34,720 nucleotides of DNA from Bacteriovoracaceae bacterium UBA6261 (GCA_002440825.1 DJVH01000040.1:1-34720); one strand, 5' to 3'; shown: positions 23,017 through 32,160, numbered from the stretch's first letter. Notes: a model not told the origin generated them from the sequence alone. Numbers and translations: made by a program.

Positions 23017-24864
23017 ATGCGATTTTTGAAAAACACTTTGTTACTGAGTTCATTTACTTTAGTTGCTTGCGCTCAGTTCCCATCTTCTTCTCCGGTGCAG
23101 ATAAAAAAACTGCAAGAGCCGGCCGTAGAACTGGGTTTTAAAAGCAACGAACTTAAAGACATGGTGGCCAAAGCAAAGTCCATTGGAGGAAGAGCTTCGG
23201 AGTTTCTTGCGACAGATCTTTTCATCAAGGGCAACGATGCTTCTATGCATGGCGATTATCAGACAGCAGGACAAATCTTCAGATACGTTGTTGAACTTCA
23301 GCCAAACGATACCTTTCTCAAGAAAAAACTTTCGATCGAACTGATTCGCCTGGGCGAACTCAAAGAAGCGGAAAAAATTCTGGAATCTGTTTTCGCAGAA
23401 TCACACTATAAAGACGATTCGGTAGGTTTGATTCTTGCCGGCGTTTATGCCGCTTTAGAAAAACCTGTTCTTGCTAAAGAGACGTACCAAAAAATTATTA
23501 ATACCAGCCCCGAAGCAGAAGAAGCTTGTCTTTTTCTGGCCAAATCTTATGCAGGGGAGAAGAAGTATAATGAAGCTCACGCTCTTCTTGCAAAGTGTGA
23601 AAAGAAATCCAAAGATGATCCCGTCTACGCTTTTTACAGAGGAAAAATCGATTACGAACGTGGAAAAAAAGCTGAAGCAAAGAAATTTTTTGAGAAATCG
23701 CTGAAAATGGATAATTCCTACGCCCAGGCTGCCCTTGCCCTCGGTGCTTTTTATGAAGAAAAAGAAGATTTCAAAGCAGCGGTTAAAATTTATAAAAATT
23801 TTCTGACGACAGAAGGTAATGCGACTAGTGTTCCTGTTCTGTCCCGATTAGTCACTGTCCTTTTCTCAATGGAAGAAAACGCAGACGTTATTCCTTATGC
23901 TGAAACTCTGAGTTCACTCGATGCAAGCGATCTTAATCTGAAAGTTCGACTTGGATTAATTTACTCGGATGCAGGCAGATATGAAGAAGCAACTAATCTT
24001 TTTCAGGAAGTACTCGTAGCTGTCCCTGAATCAGATAAAGTTATTTATTATCTTGGTGCTCTCAATCAACAGACAACTCATTACGCTGAAGCCATTGAGT
24101 ACTTCAAAAAAATACCTTCTTCATCGGCCCTTTATGGTGATGCTGGAGTTCAGGTCGCGCAAATGATGGCGGCCATGGCCCGCGATGAATACGCACAGAA
24201 AAAAGCAAGTGGTCCTGCCTTCGATAAGTTTATGGTCTTTACCAACGATCGTATTAAAGAGCATGACGAGAGCACAGTTGAATTCAAAATGATCCAGGCG
24301 AGCTTTTTTGAAGATACTCTTCAATACAAACAGGCCATCAATACAATGGCCGCTGTCAAAGGGCATAAAGGTTTTACTGATTCACACAATTATTACCTGG
24401 CTTCACTAATGGAAAAAGACGGGCAATATCTGGAAGCGCGCAAGCTTGTCCAGGTGATTGTGGACAAAGATCCAAATAATGCTCACGCACTGAATTTTCT
24501 CGGGTATTCATATCTGGAAAAAAATGAAAGACTGGATGTTGCTTACGAATATATTTCAAAAGCAGTAAAACTTCGCCCGGAAGATGGCTATATCCGTGAT
24601 TCATTGGCCTGGTATTTTTATTCGACTGGAAAATACAAAGAAGCACTGACAGAAGCAAAGAAAGCTGTTGAACTGGTGAAAAGCGATGCTATCATCACAA
24701 AGCACCTTGGCATGATTTATCATCGACTGAACAATCCGGAAAAAGCGAAGGAGTATTTAACTCAATCGCTTAAGCAGACTCAGGTCGAACATGAAAAAGA
24801 GGACGTATTAAAACTCCTGACAGACATAGAAAAAACTCGTTTACCAGCTTCGGAATCAAACTAA
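23017..24864 (+). CDS. TPR-repeat outer-membrane-type lipoprotein
   Basis: A 615-residue lipoprotein: hydrophobic signal with lipobox 'LVAC' (Cys18), then a Ser/Pro-rich linker. From about residue 65 to the end there is an array of tetratricopeptide repeats, readable as spaced 'A..Y..A/G' pairs (for example 'GDYQTAGQIFRYVVELQP', 'GRYEEATNLFQEVLVAVP', 'GKYKEALTEAKKAVEL'). TPR arrays bind other proteins, so a scaffold or assembly-factor role in the envelope is expected. In Pseudomonas and relatives a TPR lipoprotein of similar size precedes lolB; the following gene here is a LolB-like lipoprotein, which fits. A weak Shine-Dalgarno (AGGCAGG) precedes ATG. The 3' end overlaps the next gene's probable start. 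Confidence 0.82.
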   Translation: MRFLKNTLLLSSFTLVACAQFPSSSPVQIKKLQEPAVELGFKSNELKDMVAKAKSIGGRASEFLATDLFIKGNDASMHGDYQTAGQIFRYVVELQPNDTFLKKKLSIELIRLGELKEAEKILESVFAESHYKDDSVGLILAGVYAALEKPVLAKETYQKIINTSPEAEEACLFLAKSYAGEKKYNEAHALLAKCEKKSKDDPVYAFYRGKIDYERGKKAEAKKFFEKSLKMDNSYAQAALALGAFYEEKEDFKAAVKIYKNFLTTEGNATSVPVLSRLVTVLFSMEENADVIPYAETLSSLDASDLNLKVRLGLIYSDAGRYEEATNLFQEVLVAVPESDKVIYYLGALNQQTTHYAEAIEYFKKIPSSSALYGDAGVQVAQMMAAMARDEYAQKKASGPAFDKFMVFTNDRIKEHDESTVEFKMIQASFFEDTLQYKQAINTMAAVKGHKGFTDSHNYYLASLMEKDGQYLEARKLVQVIVDKDPNNAHALNFLGYSYLEKNERLDVAYEYISKAVKLRPEDGYIRDSLAWYFYSTGKYKEALTEAKKAVELVKSDAIITKHLGMIYHRLNNPEKAKEYLTQSLKQTQVEHEKEDVLKLLTDIEKTRLPASESN

Positions 24865-25466
24865 TAAGTTTACTCTGGCTGTGTTCGTGTGCCGGTATTA
24901 AGCCAACGGACACAGCTTCTTCTGTTTACCTCAACAAGCAATTCAAGAAAATTTGTCTGGATGGATCCGGCAAAGGACGTATTGAATTGATAGGTTCAAA
25001 ATACACCTTCGGGTATGAATCACTGCTCAATCGTCCCAAAAATGTTTTTGACCTGGCCCTGGATTTTCCGATCATTGGCGAAACTCAGGTGACGCTCAGC
25101 CTGAATCCTGCCGAAGTCTCGCGGCAGATCGGCAAAACAGAATTGGTTGAAGTTTTGCGAGAGAAAGTAGGGGATCGACCTGATAAAGAGGAGATAGTCA
25201 AAACAATCAAAGAATTTTTTGTTTTTGCATCCGACTTTGTCCGCTACCGTGCGGCCAATGTGTATCCAACGCATTTCACCGCCAATTCCGATAATGGTCA
25301 TTTTGTTCTGTTTAGAGAAACAACAAACTACAAATTTAATGTAGACAATTTTTCTGACAACGAAACTTACTTTGAACGAACCGTTTTTCAGATTTTTTAC
25401 AAGAGAAGATCAGTGTCGGATCCCATTATGACACTGTTTCTTGTCCCTCAAAAATGTGACCACTGA
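24807..25466 (+). CDS. LolB-like outer-membrane lipoprotein; non-canonical start (ATT proposed)
   Basis: The frame is open from the TGA at 24792 to 25466 but contains no ATG, GTG or TTG before 24987. Starting at TTG 24987 would delete an obvious lipoprotein signal: the upstream codons read 'FGIKLISLLWLCSCAG', with lipobox LCSC. ATT at 24807 has AGAGGA just ahead and gives a 219-residue protein with a basic n-region and Cys28. The body ('GKGRIELIG...YTFGYESLL', then 'FDLALDFPIIGETQVTLSL') resembles the start of the LolB barrel, the lipoprotein-insertion receptor of the outer membrane. The TPR-then-lolB order supports this. LolB identity and the start codon are both inferred; a -1 frameshift at the A6 run near 24830 is an alternative. 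Confidence 0.5.
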   Translation: MKTPDRHRKNSFTSFGIKLISLLWLCSCAGIKPTDTASSVYLNKQFKKICLDGSGKGRIELIGSKYTFGYESLLNRPKNVFDLALDFPIIGETQVTLSLNPAEVSRQIGKTELVEVLREKVGDRPDKEEIVKTIKEFFVFASDFVRYRAANVYPTHFTANSDNGHFVLFRETTNYKFNVDNFSDNETYFERTVFQIFYKRRSVSDPIMTLFLVPQKCDH

Positions 25467-25502
25467 ATACATTCTGCGTCATAAAAATATTCCCCGAAAA
25501 AA

Positions 25503-25532
25503 ATGACAAAGCCCCCCTATACCCGATATATA
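25503..25532 (+). promoter_or_regulatory. Candidate promoter of the oligopeptide transporter operon
   Basis: ATGACA (25503-25508, 5/6 to the -35) and TATATA (25527-25532) are spaced by 18 bases, with TATATT overlapping at 25529-25534. Transcription would begin near 25540, leaving a leader of about 30 bases with AAAGGAAA before the ATG at 25572. Confidence 0.45.
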
Positions 25533-25571
25533 TTGTAGTCCAATTCATTTTTGCACAAAAAGGAAACGAAA

Positions 25572-27329
25572 ATGCGAAACATCTTTACGACTGTAGTTTT
25601 GTTACTGAGCGCTGTTCTGTTGTCTTCCGGGTGTACAAAAAAACAAGATGTGAATGAAAAAGTCCTCAATCTTGTCAGCCCCGCTGAAATTAAAGGCTAC
25701 GATCCGATTCAAGCGGACGATCTTTATTCAGGAAGAGAAATCTCAAAAATTTACGAAGGCCTTCTTCAATATCACTGGTTGAAAATGCCTTACGAACTCG
25801 TTCCAAATCTTGCGGAGTCAATGCCGGAGATTTCTAAAGATGGAATCACTTATACATTCAAAATCAGAAAAGGCGTGAAGTTCCAGGACGACGCTGCTTT
25901 TCCTGGTGGAAAAGGCCGCGAGATGACGGCTCAGGATTTTGTTTACTCAATCAAGCGTCTTGCTGATTCAAAAAATCAAGCGACAGGCTGGTGGGTTCTT
26001 GATGGCAAGCTAGCTGGTCTGAATGAATGGAGAGAAAAGAACGCTAAGCTTCCAGCTTCAAACTACGATGAAGAAGTTGAAGGCATTAAAGCTCTTGATA
26101 ACTACACACTTCAATTTAAACTTGCGAAAAAATTTCCGCAATTCATGTACTCTCTTGCAATGCCGTTCACATACGTAGTGGCAAAAGAAGTTGTGGAAAA
26201 ATACGGAAAAGAATTCATTAACCACCCGGTTGGAACTGGTCCATACGTTCTTCCTATTTTTGATCAAGGGAAGAAAATTACTTATACAAAAAACCCGACA
26301 TTCAGAGAAAAATTGTATCCAAGTGACGCTTCTCCTGAATTCAAAAACCTTCTTGCTGACGCTGGAAAAAAACTTCCACTGGTAGATAAGGTTGTTGTTC
26401 ACGTTATGAAGGAAACTCAACCAGCATGGTTGAAACTTAATAAAGGTGAAATCGATTACTACTCAGTTCCAAAAGACAACTTCGCGTCTGCAATCAAAGA
26501 CAACAAGCTGACTCCTGATCTTGCTAAAAAAGGCTTCATTCTTGAAATCGCTCCTGCACTGGACGTGACTTATACAGCGTTCAACTTCGAGAACAAACTT
26601 TTCCACAACAAAAAACTAAGACAAGCTATGTACCTTGCGTTTGATGAGAAAAAATCAAACGAACTTTTCTACAACAACACAGCTTTCCCTGCTCAATCAA
26701 TCATTCCTCCTGGAATCGCTGGTAACATCAAAGATTACCTGAACCCATATAAAGGATTGAAGCTTGAAGAAGCTAAGAAGATGCTTGCTGAAGCTGGTTA
26801 CCCAGAAGGCAAAGGTCTTCCAGAACTTAAATACGATATTCCTGATTCAACTGTTTCAAGACAATCTGGTGAGTTCTTCCAACAACAAATGGCTCAAATT
26901 GGTGTGAAAATCAAAATCGTGACTTCACCATGGCCGGAATTCCAGGCGAAAGTAAAAAAGAAAGCTGTAGAGATCTACGGTCTAGCTTGGGGTGCGGATT
27001 ATCCAGATGCTGAAAACTTCCTTCAACTTTTCTACGGTCCAAATAAGTCTCCAGGAGCAAACGGATCAAACTACGATAACCCTGAATTCAACAAACAATT
27101 TGAAGATGCGGTTGTTATGCAGGATTCTCCAGAAAGAACTGCTAAATATGAAAAGCTGAACAAGTTCCTTGCTGAAGAAGTTGTAGCGATGTTTGGTGTT
27201 CACAGACAATCATACATTCTTGAGCACGGCTGGTTGAGAAATTACCACCCGACAGATCTTCATCACGATGCTGTTCAGTATCTGAACATTGATACTGCTA
27301 AAAAAGCAGAACTACTTAAAAACTTTTAA
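25572..27329 (+). CDS. oppA: Oligopeptide ABC transporter substrate-binding lipoprotein (OppA-type)
   Basis: A 585-residue SBP family 5 lipoprotein. The start is ATG 25572 with AAAGGAAA ahead; a TTG 7 codons upstream lies within that ribosome site and is unlikely. The signal ends in 'LLSSGC' (Cys21). Family landmarks are 'LNLVSPAEIKGYDPIQADD', 'YEGLLQY', 'TYTFKIRKGVKFQDD' (the family signature), 'HPVGTGPYVL' and 'LRQAMYLAFD'. It binds peptides in the periplasm and delivers them to OppBC. Its Asn/Phe/Leu codons are strongly biased to AAC, TTC and CTT, as expected of a highly expressed protein. First gene of a five-gene operon. Confidence 0.92.
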   Translation: MRNIFTTVVLLLSAVLLSSGCTKKQDVNEKVLNLVSPAEIKGYDPIQADDLYSGREISKIYEGLLQYHWLKMPYELVPNLAESMPEISKDGITYTFKIRKGVKFQDDAAFPGGKGREMTAQDFVYSIKRLADSKNQATGWWVLDGKLAGLNEWREKNAKLPASNYDEEVEGIKALDNYTLQFKLAKKFPQFMYSLAMPFTYVVAKEVVEKYGKEFINHPVGTGPYVLPIFDQGKKITYTKNPTFREKLYPSDASPEFKNLLADAGKKLPLVDKVVVHVMKETQPAWLKLNKGEIDYYSVPKDNFASAIKDNKLTPDLAKKGFILEIAPALDVTYTAFNFENKLFHNKKLRQAMYLAFDEKKSNELFYNNTAFPAQSIIPPGIAGNIKDYLNPYKGLKLEEAKKMLAEAGYPEGKGLPELKYDIPDSTVSRQSGEFFQQQMAQIGVKIKIVTSPWPEFQAKVKKKAVEIYGLAWGADYPDAENFLQLFYGPNKSPGANGSNYDNPEFNKQFEDAVVMQDSPERTAKYEKLNKFLAEEVVAMFGVHRQSYILEHGWLRNYHPTDLHHDAVQYLNIDTAKKAELLKNF

Positions 27330-27345
27330 TTGGTAATGTGAAAAA

Positions 27346-28287
27346 ATGAATTTGTACGCCTATATACTCCGCAGACTCCTTTACGTGATTCCAGTATTAC
27401 TGGGAGTCTGCCTGGTGATTTTCGTTCTCTTTAACCTTGTTGCTCCTGATCCGGCGTTTATCCTTTTAGGAAAACACGCGACTCATCAGCAGATTGCGGA
27501 ACTTCACCATGAATTGGGAATGGATAAGCCTTTTATCGCTCAGTATTTCGATACGGTAAAAACGGCGTTCACTTTCGATTTTGGTTATTCTTGGGCTTCA
27601 AAACAAAATATCTGGCAAATGATTAAAGCAGGAGCAGGACCTTCACTTTCAGTGACAGGTCCTCTCTTTGTTATCTCTAATATCTTCGCCATCTCGCTGG
27701 CGCTTTTAGTTGCTTTCTATCGCGGAAAACTAATCGATAAATTTGTTCTTGTTCTTTCCATTGCAGGGATGAGTATTCCTTCTCTTGCCGTCGTTCTTTT
27801 CGGACAATGGTTTTTTGCTTACAAGCTGGGCCTGTTCGAAATTTCCGGTTATGAAAACGGTTTTCCCAATTTCATTCCGTACGTTATTCTTCCGGTTATC
27901 CTTTATGTCTTTATTTCATTCGGTGGCGACACACGTTTCTACCGTACGGTTATCCTCGACGAAGCTTACCAGGACTATGTCCGAACAGCTCGTTCGAAAG
28001 GACTTTCGGAACTCAAGGTTATGTTCAAACACGTTTTGAAAAACTCGATGATTCCGATTCTTACTCAAATTATTATTCAGATTCCTTATTTGATTCTCGG
28101 TCTGATCTTTGCTGAATCGTTTTTCAGTATCCCGGGCCTTGGAGCAATGACAATCAACGCTATTAACAACAGTGACTTTCCGGTGATCAAAGCTATGACT
28201 ATCCTGAGTGCTGTTGCGTTTATCCTTTTTGGTGTTATCACAGACGTTCTTTACACTGTGGTCGATCCAAGAATGAAATTGAAATAA
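27346..28287 (+). CDS. oppB: Oligopeptide ABC transporter permease OppB-type
   Basis: A 313-residue inner-membrane permease with six predicted helices. The N-terminus 'YILRRLLYVIPVLLGVCLV' is typical of OppB/DppB. The coupling loop 'YVRTARSKGLSELKVMFKHVLKNSM' (about residues 213-237) carries the EAA-type motif that docks onto the ATPases, and the C-terminus has 'DPRMKLK'. It forms the translocation channel with OppC. It follows oppA by 16 bases with only a weak ribosome site, so coupling is likely. Confidence 0.92.
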   Translation: MNLYAYILRRLLYVIPVLLGVCLVIFVLFNLVAPDPAFILLGKHATHQQIAELHHELGMDKPFIAQYFDTVKTAFTFDFGYSWASKQNIWQMIKAGAGPSLSVTGPLFVISNIFAISLALLVAFYRGKLIDKFVLVLSIAGMSIPSLAVVLFGQWFFAYKLGLFEISGYENGFPNFIPYVILPVILYVFISFGGDTRFYRTVILDEAYQDYVRTARSKGLSELKVMFKHVLKNSMIPILTQIIIQIPYLILGLIFAESFFSIPGLGAMTINAINNSDFPVIKAMTILSAVAFILFGVITDVLYTVVDPRMKLK

Positions 28288-28298
28288 AAGGTATAGTC

Positions 28299-29165
28299 AT
28301 GAGCACAGAAGTAAAAAAATCAAATTCACTTTTAAAAGCGGCACTCTTAAAAATTGTCAGCGAAAAAGTTTCGCTGATTGCCTTAATCATTGTGGCCATC
28401 TATTTTGGAACGGCCCTGTTGACGTCGCTCAATCTTGTCGCTTCAACCTGGAACACAAGTATCGGAGCTTCTTATCTGGCACCAGGAGCTGACGCGCTTT
28501 TTGGAACGGATATTTTTGGTCGTTCAGTCGCAACGAGAGTTATCAAGGCCACTGAAACAGCTGTTGCTATCGGTGTTGTTGTTTCCATCATTGCCATTGT
28601 TATCGGTACGACATTGGGAATGCTCGCAGGATATTTTGGCGGCATTATTGATGAAATCATCGTGTGGTTTTATACAACATTTTCTTCTATTCCAAGCATC
28701 ATGCTTCTGGTTGCAATCGCTTTCATTTTGGGGAAAGGAACCACAACAGTCTTTCTTTCACTTGGTTTAACTTCATGGGTTGGTCTCTGCCGTATCGTCA
28801 GAGCTGAGGTCATGAAGCATAAAGAGCGGGAGTATATCGCTGCAGCCAATGCGATTGGAGCGACTCACTCAAGAAAATTAATTAAACATATTTTGCCGAA
28901 CATCTCTCATTTGCTTATTATTAACTTTACACAAACGTTTGACTCGGCCGTGAAAGCGGAAGTTGTCCTTTCTTTCTTAGGTCTTGGTGTTGTCGGAAGA
29001 CCAAGTTGGGGTACAATGATTGACGATTCAAAACTTGAACTCGCTCGTGGTGTGTGGTGGCAATTGGCCGCTGCAACGCTGGCAATGTTTGTAATTGTAC
29101 TGGCATTTAATATTTTGGGAGATGCTCTTCGTGATGCTCTCGATCCAAAGTTGAAAGGAAAATAA
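28299..29165 (+). CDS. oppC: Oligopeptide ABC transporter permease OppC-type
   Basis: A 288-residue permease. The family 'LFGTDIFGRSVATRVIKATE' segment (about residues 67-86) and the EAA loop 'YIAAANAIGATHSRKLIKHILPN' (about 178-200) are clear, as are 'WGTMIDDSK' and 'NILGDALRDALDPKLKGK' at the C-terminus, which is diagnostic of OppC/DppC. Six helices are apparent. It lies between oppB (11-base gap) and oppD; its last base is the first base of the oppD ATG. Confidence 0.92.
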   Translation: MSTEVKKSNSLLKAALLKIVSEKVSLIALIIVAIYFGTALLTSLNLVASTWNTSIGASYLAPGADALFGTDIFGRSVATRVIKATETAVAIGVVVSIIAIVIGTTLGMLAGYFGGIIDEIIVWFYTTFSSIPSIMLLVAIAFILGKGTTTVFLSLGLTSWVGLCRIVRAEVMKHKEREYIAAANAIGATHSRKLIKHILPNISHLLIINFTQTFDSAVKAEVVLSFLGLGVVGRPSWGTMIDDSKLELARGVWWQLAAATLAMFVIVLAFNILGDALRDALDPKLKGK

Positions 29166-30169
29166 TGAATACTGAGAAAATTTTAGAAGTAAAAGATCTC
29201 GTTGTTGAATTTAGAACTGAACGCGGAGTCGTTAAGGCCGTTAACGGTGTTAACTTTGAAGTGCATAAGGGAAAAACTCTTGGGATCGTAGGTGAGTCTG
29301 GTTCAGGGAAATCTGTTTCTGCACTTGCTATTATGGGTTTGATTCCAAATCCTCCAGGACGAGTGGCCAGCGGCCAGATTCTTTATAGAGGAAAAAGTCT
29401 CGTCAATATCGATCCGAGTGAAATGAGAAAGATCCGCGGTAACAAAATCGCGATGATTTTCCAGGAGCCAATGACATCATTGAACCCTGTCTTCACAATC
29501 GGAAATCAAATTGAAGAAGTTATTGAACTTCACCAGCCTCATTTATCGGCTAGTGAAAGAGCAGCAAAGGCTGTCGATATGCTTCGTCTTGTTGGTATTC
29601 CTTCTCCAGAAAAAAGAGTGAAAGAATACCCTCACCAGTTATCTGGCGGGATGAGACAACGTGTAATGATCGCGATCGCACTTTCTTGTGAACCGGATAT
29701 CCTGATCGCCGATGAGCCTACAACTGCTCTCGACGTAACAATCCAGGCCCAAATTCTTGAGCTTATGAATAAGCTTCAGAAGGAGCTTGGAATGGGAATT
29801 ATTCTTATCACTCACGATCTTGGTGTCGTTGCAGAAACCTGTGATCATGTTGCCGTTATGTACTGTGGTCAGATCGTAGAGAGCGCGGATGTTGAAACTC
29901 TTTTCAATCATCCTTCTCACCCGTACACAAAGGGATTGATGGATTCGATTCCTGATTTCGATTCTACGAGTGGACATAAAAAAGAAAGACTTCAGACAAT
30001 TGAAGGGATGGTTCCATCTCTTTTCAATCTTCCAACTGGATGTAATTTCCAGGATAGATGTTCAAAAGTTACTGAAGCTTGTCGCGGTATGAATGGCGAC
30101 CCTACATTAAAGCCGGCAAAGGGCGATGATCATTTTGTTGCGTGCTTTAATCCTCTGGAAAACATTTAA
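29165..30169 (+). CDS. oppD: Oligopeptide ABC transporter ATP-binding protein OppD-type
   Basis: A 334-residue ABC ATPase with Walker A 'GESGSGKS' (about residues 43-50), the Q-loop 'FQEPMTSLNP', the ABC signature 'LSGGMRQR', Walker B 'LIADEPTTALD' and the switch 'THDLG'. The C-terminal oligopeptide-transporter domain ('GCNFQDRCSKVTEAC') contains the cysteines that bind an iron-sulfur cluster in some homologues. It pairs with OppF to drive import. A one-base overlap with oppC makes translation coupled. Confidence 0.93.
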   Translation: MNTEKILEVKDLVVEFRTERGVVKAVNGVNFEVHKGKTLGIVGESGSGKSVSALAIMGLIPNPPGRVASGQILYRGKSLVNIDPSEMRKIRGNKIAMIFQEPMTSLNPVFTIGNQIEEVIELHQPHLSASERAAKAVDMLRLVGIPSPEKRVKEYPHQLSGGMRQRVMIAIALSCEPDILIADEPTTALDVTIQAQILELMNKLQKELGMGIILITHDLGVVAETCDHVAVMYCGQIVESADVETLFNHPSHPYTKGLMDSIPDFDSTSGHKKERLQTIEGMVPSLFNLPTGCNFQDRCSKVTEACRGMNGDPTLKPAKGDDHFVACFNPLENI

Positions 30170-30178
30170 GGAAAAGAT

Positions 30179-31153
30179 ATGAGCGAATACTTAATTGAAG
30201 TAAACAATCTGGGCAAAAGATTTCCAATTAAAGGTGGTCTTCTTGGACGCGAAGTTGGTGCAGTCAATGCTGTTAACAACGTCAGCTTTAAAATCAAAAA
30301 AGGGGAAACTCTTGGACTGGTTGGAGAGTCTGGATGTGGTAAAACAACTCTTGGCCGCTCGATTTTAAGATTGATTGAACCAACTTCAGGCGAAATTATT
30401 TTCAACGGTAAAAACATTCTTGAATACAATGCCGCTGAGATGCGTGCAGTGAGAAGAAAAATGCAGATCATTTTCCAGGATCCGTATGCTTCTCTGAACC
30501 CAAGAATGACGATTGGAGATATTCTGGCTGAACCAATGGAAATCCATGGTCTTCACATGGATAAAACAGCGAGAAGAAAACGTCTTTTTGAATTGTTGAA
30601 TCAAGTCCAGCTTCCTTCAGATGCACTTAATAAATACCCGCATGAATTCTCAGGCGGTCAAAGACAACGTATTTGTATCGCAAGAGCATTAGCTGTTGAG
30701 CCTGAATTCATTGTTTGCGATGAACCCGTTTCTGCCCTCGACGTTTCTGTTCAAGCTCAGGTCGTAAACCTTTTAATGGATCTTCAAAAAGAATTGGGAC
30801 TGACTTATTTGTTTATTGCTCACGATCTTAAAGTCGTTGAGTATATTTCAAACAGAGTAGCGGTTATGTATCTTGGAAACATGATCGAAGTGGCAGAGTC
30901 ATCAGAACTTTATGGGCACGCTAAGCACCCTTATACTAAAGCTTTATTCTCGGCCATTCCTCACGCTTCTACTAAAGGTCGCGCAGGAAGAATCATTCTT
31001 GAAGGAGATATTCCTTCGCCAATGAATCCTCCAACGGGATGCCATTTCAATCCAAGATGTTGGAATGCAACGGAAGAGTGTCGTAAAATCTTCCCTCCTG
31101 TAACAAATGCGAGCCCGACACATCAGTATCGCTGTTATAATCCGATTCAATAA
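30179..31153 (+). CDS. oppF: Oligopeptide ABC transporter ATP-binding protein OppF-type
   Basis: A 324-residue ABC ATPase, partner of OppD. Walker A is 'GESGCGKTT', followed by 'FQDPYASLNPRMTI', the signature 'FSGGQRQR', Walker B 'FIVCDEPVSALDVS' and 'AHDLKVVEYIS'. The C-terminus has 'GCHFNPRCWNATEEC', the Cys-containing Opp/Dpp domain. 'PYASLNPRM' is typical of OppF/DppF rather than OppD. AAGGAAAAGAT precedes the ATG 9 bases after oppD. It is the last gene of the operon, followed by an intrinsic terminator. Confidence 0.93.
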   Translation: MSEYLIEVNNLGKRFPIKGGLLGREVGAVNAVNNVSFKIKKGETLGLVGESGCGKTTLGRSILRLIEPTSGEIIFNGKNILEYNAAEMRAVRRKMQIIFQDPYASLNPRMTIGDILAEPMEIHGLHMDKTARRKRLFELLNQVQLPSDALNKYPHEFSGGQRQRICIARALAVEPEFIVCDEPVSALDVSVQAQVVNLLMDLQKELGLTYLFIAHDLKVVEYISNRVAVMYLGNMIEVAESSELYGHAKHPYTKALFSAIPHASTKGRAGRIILEGDIPSPMNPPTGCHFNPRCWNATEECRKIFPPVTNASPTHQYRCYNPIQ

Positions 31154-31173
31154 CTCTGATAAATTTGCATGAT

Positions 31174-31204
31174 AAAAATCCCCCTTTTTAGGGGAATTTT
31201 TTTG
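31174..31204 (+). terminator. Intrinsic terminator after oppF
   Basis: AAAAATCCCC (31175-31184 region) pairs with GGGGAATTTTT (31191-31201) around a CTTTTTA-type loop, with one bulged T, and is followed by a run of seven T. It lies about 20 bases after the oppF stop, in the right orientation to end the transporter transcript. Confidence 0.75.
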
Positions 31205-31284
31205 TCTTATTCTTATATTTGTTCACACAATTCATATTTATTCCGAAAAAGGTAAAGGCCATAAATACTTTCAAGGAATAGTTT

Positions 31285-32148
31285 CTGGCGAAAATTGATT
31301 TAGATCTCAAAGATTTGAAAGGCTACGTGCTTTCACCTGGTGATATTTTCTGGATGAAAAATTCCGGAGCGCAAACTCTTATTGCCCGGAAAGCGGATTA
31401 TTTGAATTACGCTTTAATCGAAAAACTTTCTAAGGCTTCGCATAAGCTCACCATTGAAAGCCAGATAGATCTTTCTTTGCAACATGAATTTCTTTCCATG
31501 ATGAAGGCCCATCAGTCAGAAATGCTTTTTAAAGAAAAACTGCTGTGGAAGAAAAGAGTATTAGCGTTGTTTATGCAGAATAAAGTTTCTCAATTTGAAC
31601 TCGGACAGCTTGCCTGGATAGCCTGGTCCAAACTTGAAAGAGAAGAAGTGAAATCGTTCATCGATTTCGATATTGATTTATTTAAGCGAAGTCTCAATGT
31701 GGCCTCGAGTCTGGTTTTTTGTGCTCTTCTCCTGGGATATTATCAGGATGAATTTTTGAGTCAGATTTTTACAGCGTCGTTGCAAGATATGATGTCGATG
31801 GAAAAAATTGAATTGATGGATCGCTTGAAAGAGGAAATGGAAATCATCCGTGCTCATGACATTTTAACCGAGGATGATAAGCAATTTATTCAGAAGCTTT
31901 ATCCTCAGGCTCTCTCATGGGCGGGCGAGCGCTACAATGGCTCAGGTGTTAAATCCTTTAATAAAAAAGAAATGAATGATCTGGAAATTATCATGGTCGC
32001 GCTGGAAAGACATTTCTCATACAAAGATGTCGACTGTGAAACTTTGTTTACTTCCATTAGAATGGGAAAATTTCACTGTGATGAGAAAATTCTCACAGTA
32101 CTAAAGAACGGATTGAGAGAGGATAGCGGTGCTGTTTTAAGCGCCTGA
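31285..32148 (+). CDS. Uncharacterised helical protein; CTG start proposed
   Basis: No family is recognised. The product is mainly helical, without a signal peptide or transmembrane segment; a hydrophobic stretch near residues 140-155 ('ASSLVFCALLLGYY') is probably a buried helix. The frame opens after a stop at 31279. AAGGA (31273-31277) is 7 bases ahead of CTG 31285, giving 287 residues beginning Met-Ala-Lys-Ile-Asp. The TTG at 31315 has no ribosome site. Twelve bases separate it from the long coiled-coil gene that follows, so they are likely one operon and may act together. Confidence 0.6.
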   Translation: MAKIDLDLKDLKGYVLSPGDIFWMKNSGAQTLIARKADYLNYALIEKLSKASHKLTIESQIDLSLQHEFLSMMKAHQSEMLFKEKLLWKKRVLALFMQNKVSQFELGQLAWIAWSKLEREEVKSFIDFDIDLFKRSLNVASSLVFCALLLGYYQDEFLSQIFTASLQDMMSMEKIELMDRLKEEMEIIRAHDILTEDDKQFIQKLYPQALSWAGERYNGSGVKSFNKKEMNDLEIIMVALERHFSYKDVDCETLFTSIRMGKFHCDEKILTVLKNGLREDSGAVLSA

Positions 32149-32160
32149 TTTGGAGTAAGT

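Noticed and set aside
22998..23029. Nine-codon upstream frame (ATG 23000) overlapping the TPR gene start
   Set aside because: The only purine-rich tract is about 19 bases away; too short and unsupported to call.
24829..24836. A6-C run as a programmed -1 frameshift joining the TPR and LolB-like genes
   Set aside because: The zero-frame codons (GAA AAA ACT) do not form a canonical X-XXY-YYZ slippery site, and a fusion would place a lipoprotein signal inside a protein. Kept only as a secondary option.
25551..25571. TTG 25551 as the oppA start
   Set aside because: It would put the AAAGGAAA ribosome site inside the coding region; ATG 25572 gives a standard lipoprotein signal.
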